64,000 bases of DNA from Elusimicrobiota bacterium (lineage in GTDB: Bacteria; Elusimicrobiota; Elusimicrobia; UBA1565; UBA9628): contig JAGWUP010000007.1 in NCBI GenBank assembly GCA_028868375.1, forward strand, positions 62,001 to 126,000, given 5' to 3'. Made by a program: the position numbers and the translations under genes. Below the pieces are notes generated by a model that was not told the origin of the DNA, made no database searches, and worked only from the letters and a program-made list of their open reading frames with translations. Shown piece after piece: positions 36,291 through 46,681 of this stretch; within the stretch, counting starts at the first letter, position 1, and each line of letters begins with the position of its first letter.

Positions 36291-38179
36291 TTATATATCA
36301 ATTATTAGTCCCGGATTAGATATTACTGTATGTTCTGTAGCATCTTCTGTTAAATTCTTTATGACTTTTGATTGCCAATTTTGAGTAGTATAGACATCTT
36401 TTAATTTAGAATTTTCTTCTGTACCCTGATTTGCTACTAAAATACCCCCCGAAGTAGCGAATAGATTCTGAACTAAATAACGAAGAGCATCCACTAAGTC
36501 ATCGTCTGTTTTATCAGGTTCATTCGTTATATTACCTTGAGGATCTATTCTCCAATGATATTTAGACATTTGATCTATTAATTTATTCATTTCTTTGTCT
36601 TCTTTCAGAAGAAAGAATTGAGGAGGGACACCTAAACTTGGATTTAATTTAGTTCTAACTGAATCAATTCCCAAAAGGACGTTCTTTTTAAATTCCCTAC
36701 AATCATATCCGTGCTTACGTAGACTCTTAATATCACTAGGGGATTCTGGATCAGGATACATTATTGGCTTAAGATATTTTATTTTCTCGTTTAATAACTC
36801 TATTTTTTCCATTATTTCTAATTCTGGAACACATATAACATCAACTATATAAATTACATTTTCTACTACAAATCCAGTTACAACGGCAAAATTATGAGTA
36901 AAACCGAAATCAAGTCCAGAATAAAATTGTATTTTATTTTCTTGAATATATTTAATTAAATCATTTTTGCTTATTTCAGTTAATTGTTTATTGCCAGTAA
37001 TTTTTTCTAGCATTTGAGTAGCTGTAATTACATGAACATCTTTATCAAATCTTGGATAAATTAAACCTTCCGAAGAAGGTTTCCAGCAAAGTAATTGAGC
37101 TTTAGCAACTTCAATAGAAACTTCTCTAAACTTCCCTATTACGTAGGGAATCGGCTTTAACATATTAGAATTGCTTTTCTGTTCAGTTGCCAGTCTGCCC
37201 CTGCAAACACTAAATCCGTTTACAATTATTTAGACACCCATTATATCCTTCTGTTTTAACAAATTTTTGTTGTAAGTCTGGAGACATTTGCATTATTTGT
37301 TCTTCTGAAACTGCTTCTAATGTATCGTTAGACACATAGATTGGCAATTTAGGTAAATCCGGTCTATGTCTTTCTGGTGGACATGGTTTTGTAACATCAA
37401 TAATATTCCAATGTCTGATGTGTGTCCCGGTCTTAGCAGCATCGTCTATTTCTTTTTGTACATAACCATATGAAAACTTTCTAGATGAAGTCAAAAATGT
37501 TATTGGTAGTTCCCCGTTCATCCCTACTGTAGGAACTAGTTTGGCCTCTTCGATAACCTGTGGTGCCCTGATGATATCTAATTCGTCCAATACAAGGAAT
37601 TGTCCGTGTTCTCCATTGGTACTTTGTAAAGTAGCTAAAATGACCTGAATATAATTAGTTTTTGCTATATACTTTTCTTTTTCTATATCATCTAAATTAT
37701 TCCAAGCAATAGGAGACAATATATTGCCCATTTCATCAATATATTTGGTTATTTCTACTCTAGTTTCTTTTTTCTTAGTTACATAATCTCTAAGAATAGG
37801 TCTATTAAAATAATTAGCAATATATGATTGGGATTTTAAAGATTGCTGCTTAATAGCAGCTAAGTGAACAACATCTCTATTTAAATGTAATATTCCTAAA
37901 GATTCAATAATCGAAGCAGAAACAGTTTTTCCGTGAATCTCTAGAAGCATAAGCTAATATCTGGGTAAATAGTTCATCTTTACCTTCTAATGCTTTACTG
38001 TATATTTCCCACATTAAATCTAGTGGATTTGAATTGCTAGAAGGATCAACAGTGCAGTCAGGAAGGTCTATATTTAAAAAAACTTTAACCCAATTTTTTA
38101 GATGCTCCTTTGTTTGACAAGGAGTAAATAAGAGTTTTTCTTTTATGGCTCTTTTGGTTAATTTAGTTTGATTAGCCAT
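36291..38179 (-). CDS. terL: terminase large subunit, 628 aa, two CGG shifts
   Basis: Read with the C at 37933 and 37218 skipped. The rebuilt ATPase domain has Walker A SRDS-G-KT at about 79-85, with the glycine supplied by the first recoding site. Walker B FLVLDELD is near 194. The nuclease domain begins with SGLDFGFTHNF (metal Asp near 423) and ends with DDDLVDALRYLV. It packages DNA through the portal. If CGG were read as Arg before a skip, the nearly invariant P-loop Gly would be lost. It overlaps the small-subunit gene by 8 bases. Confidence 0.9.
37215..37218 (-). other. CGGA +1 recoding site (terminase 2)
   Basis: In phase after AAA, between ATPase and nuclease domains. The zero frame stops at 37210-37212. 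Confidence 0.9.
37930..37933 (-). other. CGGA +1 recoding site in Walker A (terminase 1)
   Basis: In phase after TCA. Reading GGA gives S-G-K-T, the P-loop; the zero frame stops at 37904-37906. Best evidence that the inserted residue is Gly. Confidence 0.95.
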
Positions 38180-38795
38180 TCTTATCCTCTATTTTACTTA
38201 ATTGTTCTAGATAGTCTTTTACATTGCCTGGATTAATATCTATAACTTCAGTAATTTTAGATTCTTCTGGGGCCTTTATCTCTGCTTCTATTTTAAGTGG
38301 TGGCTGTTTCTTTTCAGTCACACCCATAAATTGTTCTATAATAAATCTATAATCCCTCATTTTAAAATTTCTTATTTCTGGATCTAAATCTTCTAAATCT
38401 CCAGTTTGTAAATACTTTTTTACCCCAGCTCCATACCTCTTGTGCATTACAGATATCATGTCTGACATAAAAGAAATAGATTCTAGTTTAGTTTTATGTA
38501 CTTTCTGTTCTATTCCGTTAAACAATGAGTCTATATATCGTTCTTTCCTTCCGTCCCAATCTAAACGAATTCTAGCATCTATTACTTGCCCCAATCCTAT
38601 ATTATTTATTCTTGCTATATCTTCACAACTAACGTCATTTAAGAATAATTCGTATAATTGTAGCGCTCTTCCTATTTCTATTTGGTAATATTTACCATTA
38701 AAAAAGTCTTTTAGGGCTTTTTTTTCTACTTTTGTTAAACTATCTTCTGGAGTTTTAGGCTTTGAAGATTTTTCTATTTCTTTGTTTTCTGCCAT
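38172..38795 (-). CDS. probable terminase small subunit, 207 aa
   Basis: Directly upstream of and overlapping terL. A helix-turn-helix (EDIARINNIGLGQVIDAR) lies near 60-80, then helices and a C-terminal ILE/GLU tail. Assignment rests on the HTH, the size and the position. No in-phase CGG. Confidence 0.65.
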   Translation of the reverse strand: MAENKEIEKSSKPKTPEDSLTKVEKKALKDFFNGKYYQIEIGRALQLYELFLNDVSCEDIARINNIGLGQVIDARIRLDWDGRKERYIDSLFNGIEQKVHKTKLESISFMSDMISVMHKRYGAGVKKYLQTGDLEDLDPEIRNFKMRDYRFIIEQFMGVTEKKQPPLKIEAEIKAPEESKITEVIDINPGNVKDYLEQLSKIEDKNG

Positions 38796-39238
38796 TTATC
38801 TATCTTTTCTTTATCTTCTAAGTAATCCTCTTCTAGTTCATCTAAATAATTCTTATCTAAATTTCTAGTATTTTTTCTAATGGGGGGGGCTTTCATTCTA
38901 TGTCCTCTAAAGATTAGTTTACCATTAACTTTAACTTTAATTAAGTATTCATTTCCTAGTAAAAATTGAGACCATTCTTCTAATTTTTTTAATCTATTTT
39001 CAAAATCTTTAGGAAGAACTTTTTCTTTTACTTTCATCTGATACTCTAGCTCGCTTTTATCATAATTAAAGTGAGCCTCACATCCAACAATACAGCTATC
39101 TACTATCATAGGCCAATATTTTAAATGATTAACCTGAGCCTCTGTTAATAGTCCGGTTCTTCTAGTTAAGTCCCTAAGTTTAATTAATTCTTCTGTAGAA
39201 ACTTTTCCATCATCATCTTTTACTGTCTTTTCATCCAT
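38774..39238 (-). CDS. hypothetical protein, 154 aa
   Basis: Overlaps the small terminase gene by 22 bases and starts within the end of the phosphoesterase gene. Helical, charged, with a Lys/Glu-rich tail; no motif recognised. Function unknown. Confidence 0.7.
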   Translation of the reverse strand: MDEKTVKDDDGKVSTEELIKLRDLTRRTGLLTEAQVNHLKYWPMIVDSCIVGCEAHFNYDKSELEYQMKVKEKVLPKDFENRLKKLEEWSQFLLGNEYLIKVKVNGKLIFRGHRMKAPPIRKNTRNLDKNYLDELEEDYLEDKEKIDKWQKTKK

Positions 39239-40225
39239 TCTATTTTCTCCATTGATATTGCTAATAATCTGTTTTTGTCGGTACCATTTTTAGGAATATA
39301 AGAATCTAAATATTTTTTAAAAGCTACATTCAATCCTTCGCTTTCTTTAATCTTTATTTGCTCTTTTTTGTCTACAAAATTTCTTAATCTATAGCCTTTG
39401 CCTGATAATTCTTTATTTCTTTTTTCTACGTAATCTTCTGGACCATGTATATCTATGATTATAGTTGCATTTTTATCTGGTATTATAGCAGGAATATTGG
39501 GATAATCCTTGAATGAAAGAATGGGTCTACAAACATCGCTAGTATCTATAAAAGTTTTATTTACAATAATTCCACTTTCTTTATCATGCTCTATGATCCA
39601 AACACCTTTTTCTTCATTGGCATCTGATACTGAACGCCATCTTGGACTTCCTATGTACCATATTTTATCGAAACTTTGGGTTCGGTGTATATGACCGCAA
39701 ACAACTTCTTTTTGATTTATACTTTTTGGATCTGCTCCATTCTTAGAATAAAATCCGTTTTCATATTCACAACCATTAAATTCCTGATGACAATATAAAG
39801 TATTAGTATTATAATTATTACAATTTTTTATAAAAGTTTCATTATTGTAATAATGGGGCATAAACAAAATATTATCATATTGTAACGGTTCATCTATTAT
39901 AGTCAGATTATCATAAATATTTTTAAATACACTTAATGAATGTTCTTGTGAATCAATTCCCGAACCAGCCTTATCATGATTTCCTAAAATAACCCATACT
40001 CTAAAATTATATTCCTTACATAATCTATAAAATGATTCTTTCCAAAAATTTAATACATAAGAATTTATTATACTATGAGTATGAAATCCGGTCCCCCATA
40101 AAGCATATAATATCAGGATTTGATTTTTGAGCTACATTTATTATTAAATTAATTAATTTTTTACATTCTTCTAATTCTTCAAAAGTTGCATGGAAATCTC
40201 CACAGCACATTATCCTGTATGACAT
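39220..40225 (-). CDS. metallophosphoesterase (SbcD/gp47-like), 334 aa, one CGG shift
   Basis: Read with the C at 40090 skipped. The start at 40225 gives MCCGDFHA (motif I, DxH), then FMGD just before the shift (motif II), VILGNHDKAG (motif III) and VCGHIHRTQ (motif V). Motifs I-II and III-V lie in different frames, so the active site exists only after the +1 shift. It may pair with the SbcC/gp46-like ATPase at 47163, though the phosphoesterase at 55488 is a second candidate. Confidence 0.85.
40087..40090 (-). other. CGGA +1 recoding site in the active-site region
   Basis: In phase after GAC of the FMGD motif. The zero frame stops at 40073-40075. Confidence 0.9.
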
Positions 40226-40229
40226 ATAT

Positions 40230-40604
40230 CTATTTAGGGCTTGTATCTAATTTAATATTACTAGAAGCCATTACAGCCTCTTTTGGTACAAAAACAACTT
40301 TTTTGCCATTTAAATAAAATACTTCTTTAGCCCATTGTTGTGTTTCTACTGCGTCCCCTTTAACATAAATATATCTTTCAATTTGCATTGAATATCCAAA
40401 CTCATCGTTAGAAAAAGCTCTTTCTAAACATGTCAAAGAATGTTTTTGTTCTATAAATGAAAATCCAGATCCAGACATTTTAACTCCAGTTCTTTCTGGT
40501 GCTAAAACTATGGCGTAATGATTTAAAGTATGAACTTCTATGACAGGCTCTGTGTTTGCATTGCAGTCACATTTTTCTGATTTTTCTATTTCTGGTTCAT
40601 TCAT
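40230..40604 (-). CDS. hypothetical protein, 124 aa
   Basis: Small protein with CDCNAN near the N-terminus and a beta-rich body. Start overlaps the sigma-like gene stop by 4 bases. No family recognised. Confidence 0.7.
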   Translation of the reverse strand: MNEPEIEKSEKCDCNANTEPVIEVHTLNHYAIVLAPERTGVKMSGSGFSFIEQKHSLTCLERAFSNDEFGYSMQIERYIYVKGDAVETQQWAKEVFYLNGKKVVFVPKEAVMASSNIKLDTSPK

Positions 40605-41625
40605 ATTTCTATTCCTTTCATTCTTAATATCTTTTTTTCAAATATAGTCAAACTATCATAAGCTTTTCTTAATGCATTGTACGTATTATTGCTTTCTACT
40701 ATTTCATCTGGTCTATATCTAGGATCTTCATATTGAGTTTCATTTTCTTCTCCATCTTCTGAAGTTAAAGTAGATTCTAATGAAACATGACTTGCCGCCA
40801 CCATAAGATTTCTGATTTCAACCGGATTAGTTATTTTAGATTTTTCTAAAACATCTTTATTAATATCCTCTGATAAATTATCATAATCTACAGTTTGATC
40901 TGATCCTTCTTTATTTACTTTATTAGCCCTATATATCTTATTTTTGTCAGAAGGATAGAAGTGTACAATTGTATCACTATAGGTTTCTATTGCATTGCCA
41001 GTCATTCTTCCTATTGCGACCGATCTAAATACGGGCGTATATGGTAAAACAAATTTATCTATAGCATTTATTAATCCCTCTGCCATTATTTGTATTAAAT
41101 CCATATAAGATCCGATGAGATTTAGGAGTTTTAGACCAAAAAATTCTTGCTCTAGATATAGCTAAGGGCATATTTAATTCAACTAATTCATTTCTCATTT
41201 TTTCTATTTGCGTAGCTAAATTTCTTATATCTTTGTTTATCCTATAATTGTACATATTCAAAACGAATGATATAAATAAATAATTAAAATTATACTTAGA
41301 AAGATTCTTTATATTTTCATTTTTTATAGCAGGGATAATTTCTTTTGCAAATACTTCTTTTCTTTCTCTAAAATATGGTTGAGCAGCTAATATATTCTTT
41401 TTATCTTCTATTATCATTCTTATAAATTCTTTATATATAACATTACAATATTTATGTTTATTTATCTTTAGCCTAAACTTTTTCTCTAATTTAACTAAAG
41501 TTTCTATCTGATTTTTTTGTAATTTATCCCATTCATCTTTGTCTACATCATATCCAGAAATTATTTCATCTCCGAATACTAGCAAATTGAATAAAATGAT
41601 TGTCTATTGTAAAATCTTTAATCAT
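40601..41625 (-). CDS. sigma-70-like factor, 340 aa, two CGG shifts
   Basis: Read with the C at 41574 and 41114 skipped. The central segment resembles sigma region 2: NMPLAISRARIFW ... DLIQIMAEGLINAIDKF, then a VFRSVAIGRM-like helix in place of the usual WWIRQAI. The second shift falls inside this region, so neither fragment alone would be a working factor. The C-terminal end (DSLTIFEKKILRMK) recalls region 4. It may direct host RNA polymerase to the YAATCTTTAT elements. Family call rests on pattern, not on search. Confidence 0.65.
41111..41114 (-). other. CGGA +1 recoding site (sigma-like 2)
   Basis: In phase after CAT. The zero frame stops at 41055-41057; the shift completes the region 2-like helix. 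Confidence 0.9.
41571..41574 (-). other. CGGA +1 recoding site (sigma-like 1)
   Basis: In phase after ATT at codon 18. The zero frame stops two codons later (41566-41568). Confidence 0.8.
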
Positions 41626-43082
41626 TTATTATATTTACAGGAGGATATATAGATTCATATATCCTTTTCCTCTCCATAGCATGTCTGTTTAACATTGGTA
41701 TATTTTCTATATTAAAATCTATTATATAACAAAAATCTTTCCCAGGCACTTTTCTTAATCCCCTGCCTACAGCTTGTCTAAATCTTATTTCTGATTTGCC
41801 ACCTTTAATTAAAATAACTGCCTGCACCGGCAAGACATTAGTTCCCATACTTATACAATCAGTTCCGATTAGTATCGGATACTCTAAATTATTAAATTGT
41901 TCTACTAATTTAGTTGGATTCTCTTTCTTTATTCCCTCAAAGCCATCTACATTTCCGCCAAAAGCAAATTTATGATCAAATTTTAAAAGAGGAGAAATCA
42001 ATTTATATTGTTCTAATTCATCCAATAATATTAATACTGGAAATCCCATTTCTCCAACAAATTTATTTGCTAAAAAAGCCGCCTTTTCATATACTTTTTC
42101 ATTATATAAATAATGTTTTCTTATCATAGCCAAAGCTTCAGCAGAGGAATAAGCAGACTCGCTTATTATATTAAACATTTTAAATATTGGCTTAGATATA
42201 AAACTCTTATCAACTAAATCTTGTACAGTAAGTTTGCCCACTATTGGTCCTATTAAACCTTTTAATAAAAGTTCACTACCATCATTTCTTGTTTGAGTCC
42301 CAGAAACGAAATACCTGTATGGAACATTTTTACATATTCCATTACAAACACTTAAGAGAGTTTCCGTAGGAACCGTATGACTTTCGTCTACTATTAAAAC
42401 TTTACACTTAATTAAGTGTTTGTAGGCATGTATCTTTTCATCTTTTACATTAGTTAATGATTTTGCTATTCCAACTGTTATAGGTTTATCAACTTCTCTT
42501 CGGCCTGCTCCAAATCTACCTACATATCTAGGACCATAGTATCTATAGAACATTTCATATAATTGATTAAAAATATTTTCTGTAGGAGCTATGATTAAAG
42601 ATTTAAGTTGGTGTCTTCTAACTAACTCATAAATAATGGCACTTTTGCCTCCAGATGTGGCTCCGTTCTATAGAGGCGTGTTTTGATTCAATTAGTTTAT
42701 TTACCATTTCTTCTTGATAATAATATAATGGAAACTCTAATTTTTTAGATATAGGGATATATCCTTCTTCTGGATATTCAACTAAATTAGTTAATTCAAT
42801 GATTCCAAAATGATTTTTAATTGTTTCTAAAAGACCAGGATAAGTATAAAATCCTTTTTCATCCTCCATAACAAGAGAAACTTGTACTTTCTTTTTCATT
42901 GATTCTATCATCTTCTGTCTTGTAGATATTGAATAATCTCTATAAAAATGTTTATTTTTCAACATCCTTTCTAAGGTATACTTATTTTGTTTAGACTCAT
43001 ATGATAGAAGTTTTTTAAATTCTTCTATAGGACAATCTATTTCTAGCCTAAGTTTTGTAGGACTTTCTAGTGTTAAATGCAT
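41618..43082 (-). CDS. SF2 helicase (UvsW-like), 487 aa, one CGG shift
   Basis: Read with the C at 42665 skipped. N-terminal domain, then YYYQEEMV (Q-motif-like), and after the shift ATSGGKSAI (Walker A, about 141-149). Motif II is VDESH, and motif VI is RQAVGRGLRK. The P-loop lies just beyond the shift and is lost in the zero frame. UvsW-type helicases process recombination and replication intermediates. It overlaps the sigma-like start by 8 bases. Confidence 0.85.
42662..42665 (-). other. CGGA +1 recoding site next to Walker A
   Basis: In phase after GAA. The zero frame stops at 42627-42629; the shift leads directly into ATSGGKS. Confidence 0.9.
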
Positions 43083-43627
43083 TATAGTCTTTCTTTGATC
43101 GTATTATAGGCTATATTAAATCTGGTTTCTACATCGCCATCCAGATGTATAAAGTTATCTATGTCAGTATAAGATTTCAATATATCAAGAGATTTTTTAT
43201 GAAGATCAATAGAAAATTGCTCTGAATGAACTCTATTAGTATCTTTAACATTATTTCTTTTTACAGGATAACAGAAAAATACAATATCAACCTCATGTTC
43301 TTCTATTTTAGATCTAAAATAAGAATCTTGGTAATTTTTATCTTTGTATAGTAAGGTATTAAATATGGAACTATCTGTTATTACTAACGGGCAAGAACCC
43401 AACATAACTTTTTGCAAATAAAACTGTTTTACAAATATTTTCAATTGATCTTCATTTGTTAAAATAATATCTTTCCCCTCATTATCATATTTTTTTCTTG
43501 CTATATAATGTCTGGCATATTCTAATATAAATTCACAATGATGATTTTCTTCTTTTAATTTAGAGAAAATTTTAGCAGCTATAGTACTTTTACCAGATGC
43601 TGGCACCCCTATAAATTCAATAAACAT
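43082..43627 (-). CDS. P-loop nucleotide kinase-like protein, 181 aa
   Basis: Walker A GVPASGKST at residues 7-15, a Walker B-like VITDSSIFN, and a FFCYPVKRNN lid-like region. Similar to NadR/AAA nucleotide kinases of large phages; likely phosphorylates a nucleoside or nucleotide. Start and stop bases touch both neighbours. Confidence 0.75.
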   Translation of the reverse strand: MFIEFIGVPASGKSTIAAKIFSKLKEENHHCEFILEYARHYIARKKYDNEGKDIILTNEDQLKIFVKQFYLQKVMLGSCPLVITDSSIFNTLLYKDKNYQDSYFRSKIEEHEVDIVFFCYPVKRNNVKDTNRVHSEQFSIDLHKKSLDILKSYTDIDNFIHLDGDVETRFNIAYNTIKERL

Positions 43628-44271
43628 TAATTTAGATCCTTCAATATAGTTTCAAATAACTCATTATAATTAGGCAATACTTTAAATTTATTATTTGCTT
43701 TTAATATACTATTTTCTATTTCTTTGTCATTATAAGGCATGTCTATTGAATAAACTTTAAATAATTTACATTTAGGATAAAATTCAAACTTATTTAAAAC
43801 ATCTACACAATTATAAAGTTTATCATCAACAAATATAATTTTTTCTACTGAATATCTATCTATAAATCTATCATTTAATTCTTCTATTAAATTTGCTTTA
43901 CTTTGTTTATAGCCTGTAAAAAAAATTTCATCATAATAAATATCAAGTTCTCTTAAATTTTTAATTCTATATATTTGTTTTTTTTGGTTTAAAGCAGTTA
44001 CTAATATTATATGAACTCCTTCTATGTCTCTTAATTTTTCTATAAAATCTCTTGCTCCAGGTAAAGATTTAAGTAAACTAGGCCAATCTTCTGGAACCAT
44101 ATCTTTCCAATGTGCTATTTCCTTGCCTGGAATACAATCAGTCATACCCCAGCTCCCAGGCAAATAGCCTTTAGGAAATTTATAATTATATTTTTCTTCG
44201 TATAGACTTATTATATAACTATTAAAATCCAGTAATATCCCATCTACATCTAAATAAACAATTTTCATCAT
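43627..44271 (-). CDS. HAD 5'(3')-deoxyribonucleotidase-like protein, 214 aa
   Basis: HAD motif I DVDGILLDF at the N-terminus, a cap with SWGMTDCIPGKE, LPGARDFIEKLRD, motif II ILVTAL and motif III-like IIFVDDK. This matches the NT5C-type phosphatases that control dNMP pools. First gene of the leftward operon. Confidence 0.8.
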   Translation of the reverse strand: MMKIVYLDVDGILLDFNSYIISLYEEKYNYKFPKGYLPGSWGMTDCIPGKEIAHWKDMVPEDWPSLLKSLPGARDFIEKLRDIEGVHIILVTALNQKKQIYRIKNLRELDIYYDEIFFTGYKQSKANLIEELNDRFIDRYSVEKIIFVDDKLYNCVDVLNKFEFYPKCKLFKVYSIDMPYNDKEIENSILKANNKFKVLPNYNELFETILKDLN

Positions 44272-44293
44272 CTATTAGTATTATCAATAACTT

Positions 44294-44437
44294 TTAAGAT
44301 CCTAAAGTGTTGGCACGCAGATAAGTTCTTATTATAAGTTTATTTACTATAGAAGAGTTGTTTATATTACTTTAAGTATATTATATATTTTAGTAATAGT
44401 AGGTTTTAAGTCTGAGTGCCATAACTTAAGATCTTAA
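44294..44437. repeat. divergent inverted repeat in control region
   Basis: Arms 44294-44316 and 44416-44437 are near-perfect inverted copies (core GTGCCA-ACTT-A-GATCTTAA) about 100 bases apart, each close to the start of one of the two divergent operons. They are likely paired promoters or operators. The AT-rich stretch between them has no frame. Confidence 0.65.
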
Positions 44438-44464
44438 CCAGTAATGATAATTGTTTGATGAGAA

Positions 44465-44881
44465 ATGAATAAGAATACAATTAGATATAATTCAAAGAAA
44501 GAAAAACTTTTTAAATTAGTTAAATCTTTGTCTAAGAATAGACCTTGTTTTGCAACTACTGAATATTTGGCTAAAACAATAGGAATGTCTAAAAGACAGG
44601 TTTATAGATATCTAAAAGATTTAAGATCTTCTCAAAAATTGTTTTCTTATTCAGAAAGATATAGAGAACAAGATAAATATGGTAAAGTTAGATTTTATGA
44701 AAAGAGAATAATATCTAATAATAGAAATCAAATACCTATTAAAAAAGATCCGCTGGACAGAATAATTAAAAGGGAAAATAATTACAAATATATCCCATTT
44801 CAAGAAAAAAGGAAAGATATTTTGTTTAATATTTTTTATGGAAGGAAGTTTACATGGAATATAGAAAAGTTAAATCTGTAG
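44465..44881 (+). CDS. winged-helix DNA-binding protein, 138 aa
   Basis: Helix-turn-helix LAKTIGMSKRQVYRYLKDLRSS near residues 38-58, followed by a wing-like region, as in replication initiators and phage regulators. It is the first gene of the rightward operon and may act on the inverted repeat just upstream. Its end overlaps the chaperonin start. Confidence 0.7.
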   Translation: MNKNTIRYNSKKEKLFKLVKSLSKNRPCFATTEYLAKTIGMSKRQVYRYLKDLRSSQKLFSYSERYREQDKYGKVRFYEKRIISNNRNQIPIKKDPLDRIIKRENNYKYIPFQEKRKDILFNIFYGRKFTWNIEKLNL

Positions 44882-46680
44882 CTAAAAGAGTAGTGACTAA
44901 GGGTGATTTTCTGTCTCAAAAGATATTAAATACGATGAAAACTATTTCTGATATAGTGGGTGGTACTTTAGGTCCTGGAGGACAGCCTGTTTTAATAGAA
45001 AGACAAGAGTTAAATATTTGCCCGGTGATCAGTAAAGATGGCGTCAGTGTCTTTAAAAGTATTGGGTTCCTTGACCCCGTTTCTCATTGTATAATGGAAT
45101 CAGCAAGAGACGCGGCCGTAAAGACAGGCAATGATGCAGGAGATGGTACCACTACTGCTACTATCCTGGCTGAATCCATTGTTAGAAACCTTAATAACTA
45201 TTTAAAAATTAATACAAAAGTTTCCCCTCAAAAAATAACTAGAAAAATAGAAGAAATTTTTGATAATATTATAGAGCCAACTTTAAACGAAGTATCTATA
45301 AAAATGCCAAATTCAATGGAAGAAGCAAAACCATTTATGAGAGCAATTGCTAGAATATCTGCAAATGGTGACGAAAAATTAGCAGATGCAGTTGTCAATT
45401 GTTTTGAACTTTGCGGGGATGAAGGCAACGTTACAATTATTGAATCATCCGGTCCTTCTCATTATGAAGTTGAAAGAATAGAAGGATTCCCTATTCCCAT
45501 TGGTTATGAAGAATCTTGTGCTAAATTCTTCCCTGCTTTTATAAATGACCCTGCTAAACAAAGGGTCTTTTTATCTAAACCAGTATTTGTTTTATATCAT
45601 GGAAGAATATCTGAAACACAATTAATTGTCAAATTAATGATGGATATATCGGATGCCTGGCAAAATAAAGACTTTACTAGTAATGTGATTTTAGTGTCTT
45701 GTGGTTTTTCTGAATCTGTCTTGGCTGATTTAGCAGGAAATTTCCCTTTACCAAATACTATAAATGTTTTCCCATTAGTTGCGCCGATGAATGCTATTTT
45801 AAATAGTCAAATGCATTTCTTACAAGATTTATCTGCTTTTACTGGGGCTAAAATTTTTGATCCATTAAGCAATCCTATAAGTAAAGCAACAGTTGAAGAT
45901 CTAGGATCTACTATGGAATCTTTTGAAGTTCTTAGATTTAGAAGTACTTTAGTTGGAAACCCCGATGAAATAGAAATATTTGACAGGATATCTGGACTTA
46001 AAGAACAATTGAAAACAGCAGAAAGTAAATATGAAGTTTCTATTTTAAATGAGCGCATAGCTAAATTAACTGGAGGCATAGCTAGGCTTAAAGTAGTTGG
46101 TTCATCTAACGGAGAATTAAGAGAAAAGAAAGATAGAGCAGAAGATGCTGTCTGTGCAATTAGAGGCAGTATAAAAAGCGGATTTTTGCCCGGCGGCGGA
46201 TGGGGATTATTAAAAGTTTGTGATAAGTTGAGCGAAAGTGAATATTATGATGACGATGTGGTAACTAAAATTCTTATTCCTTCTTTGAAGGAACCTATTG
46301 TTAGATTATTATCTAATGTTGGTTTAAGCAGTGAAAGACAAAATGGTCCAACAGATCCTGGCCCACCGCTTGAAAATTCTGAATTGGATAGTATTATATA
46401 TGCAATAGAAGATAATTTTGAGGATAATAAAACTATTGTTTATGATGCTCAGGAAAGAAAGCTTGTAGATGCTTTAGATCCTAAAAACATGATATTAGAT
46501 AGTTTACCGGCAGTATTAGAGGCTGTTAGAAACGCTATTTCTATTGCGTCATTGCTAGGAACTCTGGGTGGAGTTGTTGTTTTTGAAAGAGATGATGTTT
46601 TAGAAAGAACAGAATCATCAGATACTAACAGATTTTTAAGAGATGCAGGGGCAGAAAATCCTGCAAATGAAAGGATATAA
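44854..46680 (+). CDS. GroEL-like chaperonin, 608 aa
   Basis: Group I chaperonin signatures: GTLGPGGQPVLIE ... ISKDGVSVFKSI at about 33-65, GDGTTTATILAES near 97, and GSSNGELREKKDRAEDAVCA ... FLPGGGWGLL in the second equatorial half. Longer than the usual 540-550 residues. Phage chaperonins are known from a few large phages and fold phage proteins. Preceded by GGAAGG; no in-phase CGG in this long gene. Confidence 0.9.
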   Translation: MEYRKVKSVAKRVVTKGDFLSQKILNTMKTISDIVGGTLGPGGQPVLIERQELNICPVISKDGVSVFKSIGFLDPVSHCIMESARDAAVKTGNDAGDGTTTATILAESIVRNLNNYLKINTKVSPQKITRKIEEIFDNIIEPTLNEVSIKMPNSMEEAKPFMRAIARISANGDEKLADAVVNCFELCGDEGNVTIIESSGPSHYEVERIEGFPIPIGYEESCAKFFPAFINDPAKQRVFLSKPVFVLYHGRISETQLIVKLMMDISDAWQNKDFTSNVILVSCGFSESVLADLAGNFPLPNTINVFPLVAPMNAILNSQMHFLQDLSAFTGAKIFDPLSNPISKATVEDLGSTMESFEVLRFRSTLVGNPDEIEIFDRISGLKEQLKTAESKYEVSILNERIAKLTGGIARLKVVGSSNGELREKKDRAEDAVCAIRGSIKSGFLPGGGWGLLKVCDKLSESEYYDDDVVTKILIPSLKEPIVRLLSNVGLSSERQNGPTDPGPPLENSELDSIIYAIEDNFEDNKTIVYDAQERKLVDALDPKNMILDSLPAVLEAVRNAISIASLLGTLGGVVVFERDDVLERTESSDTNRFLRDAGAENPANERI

Positions 46681-46681
46681 A

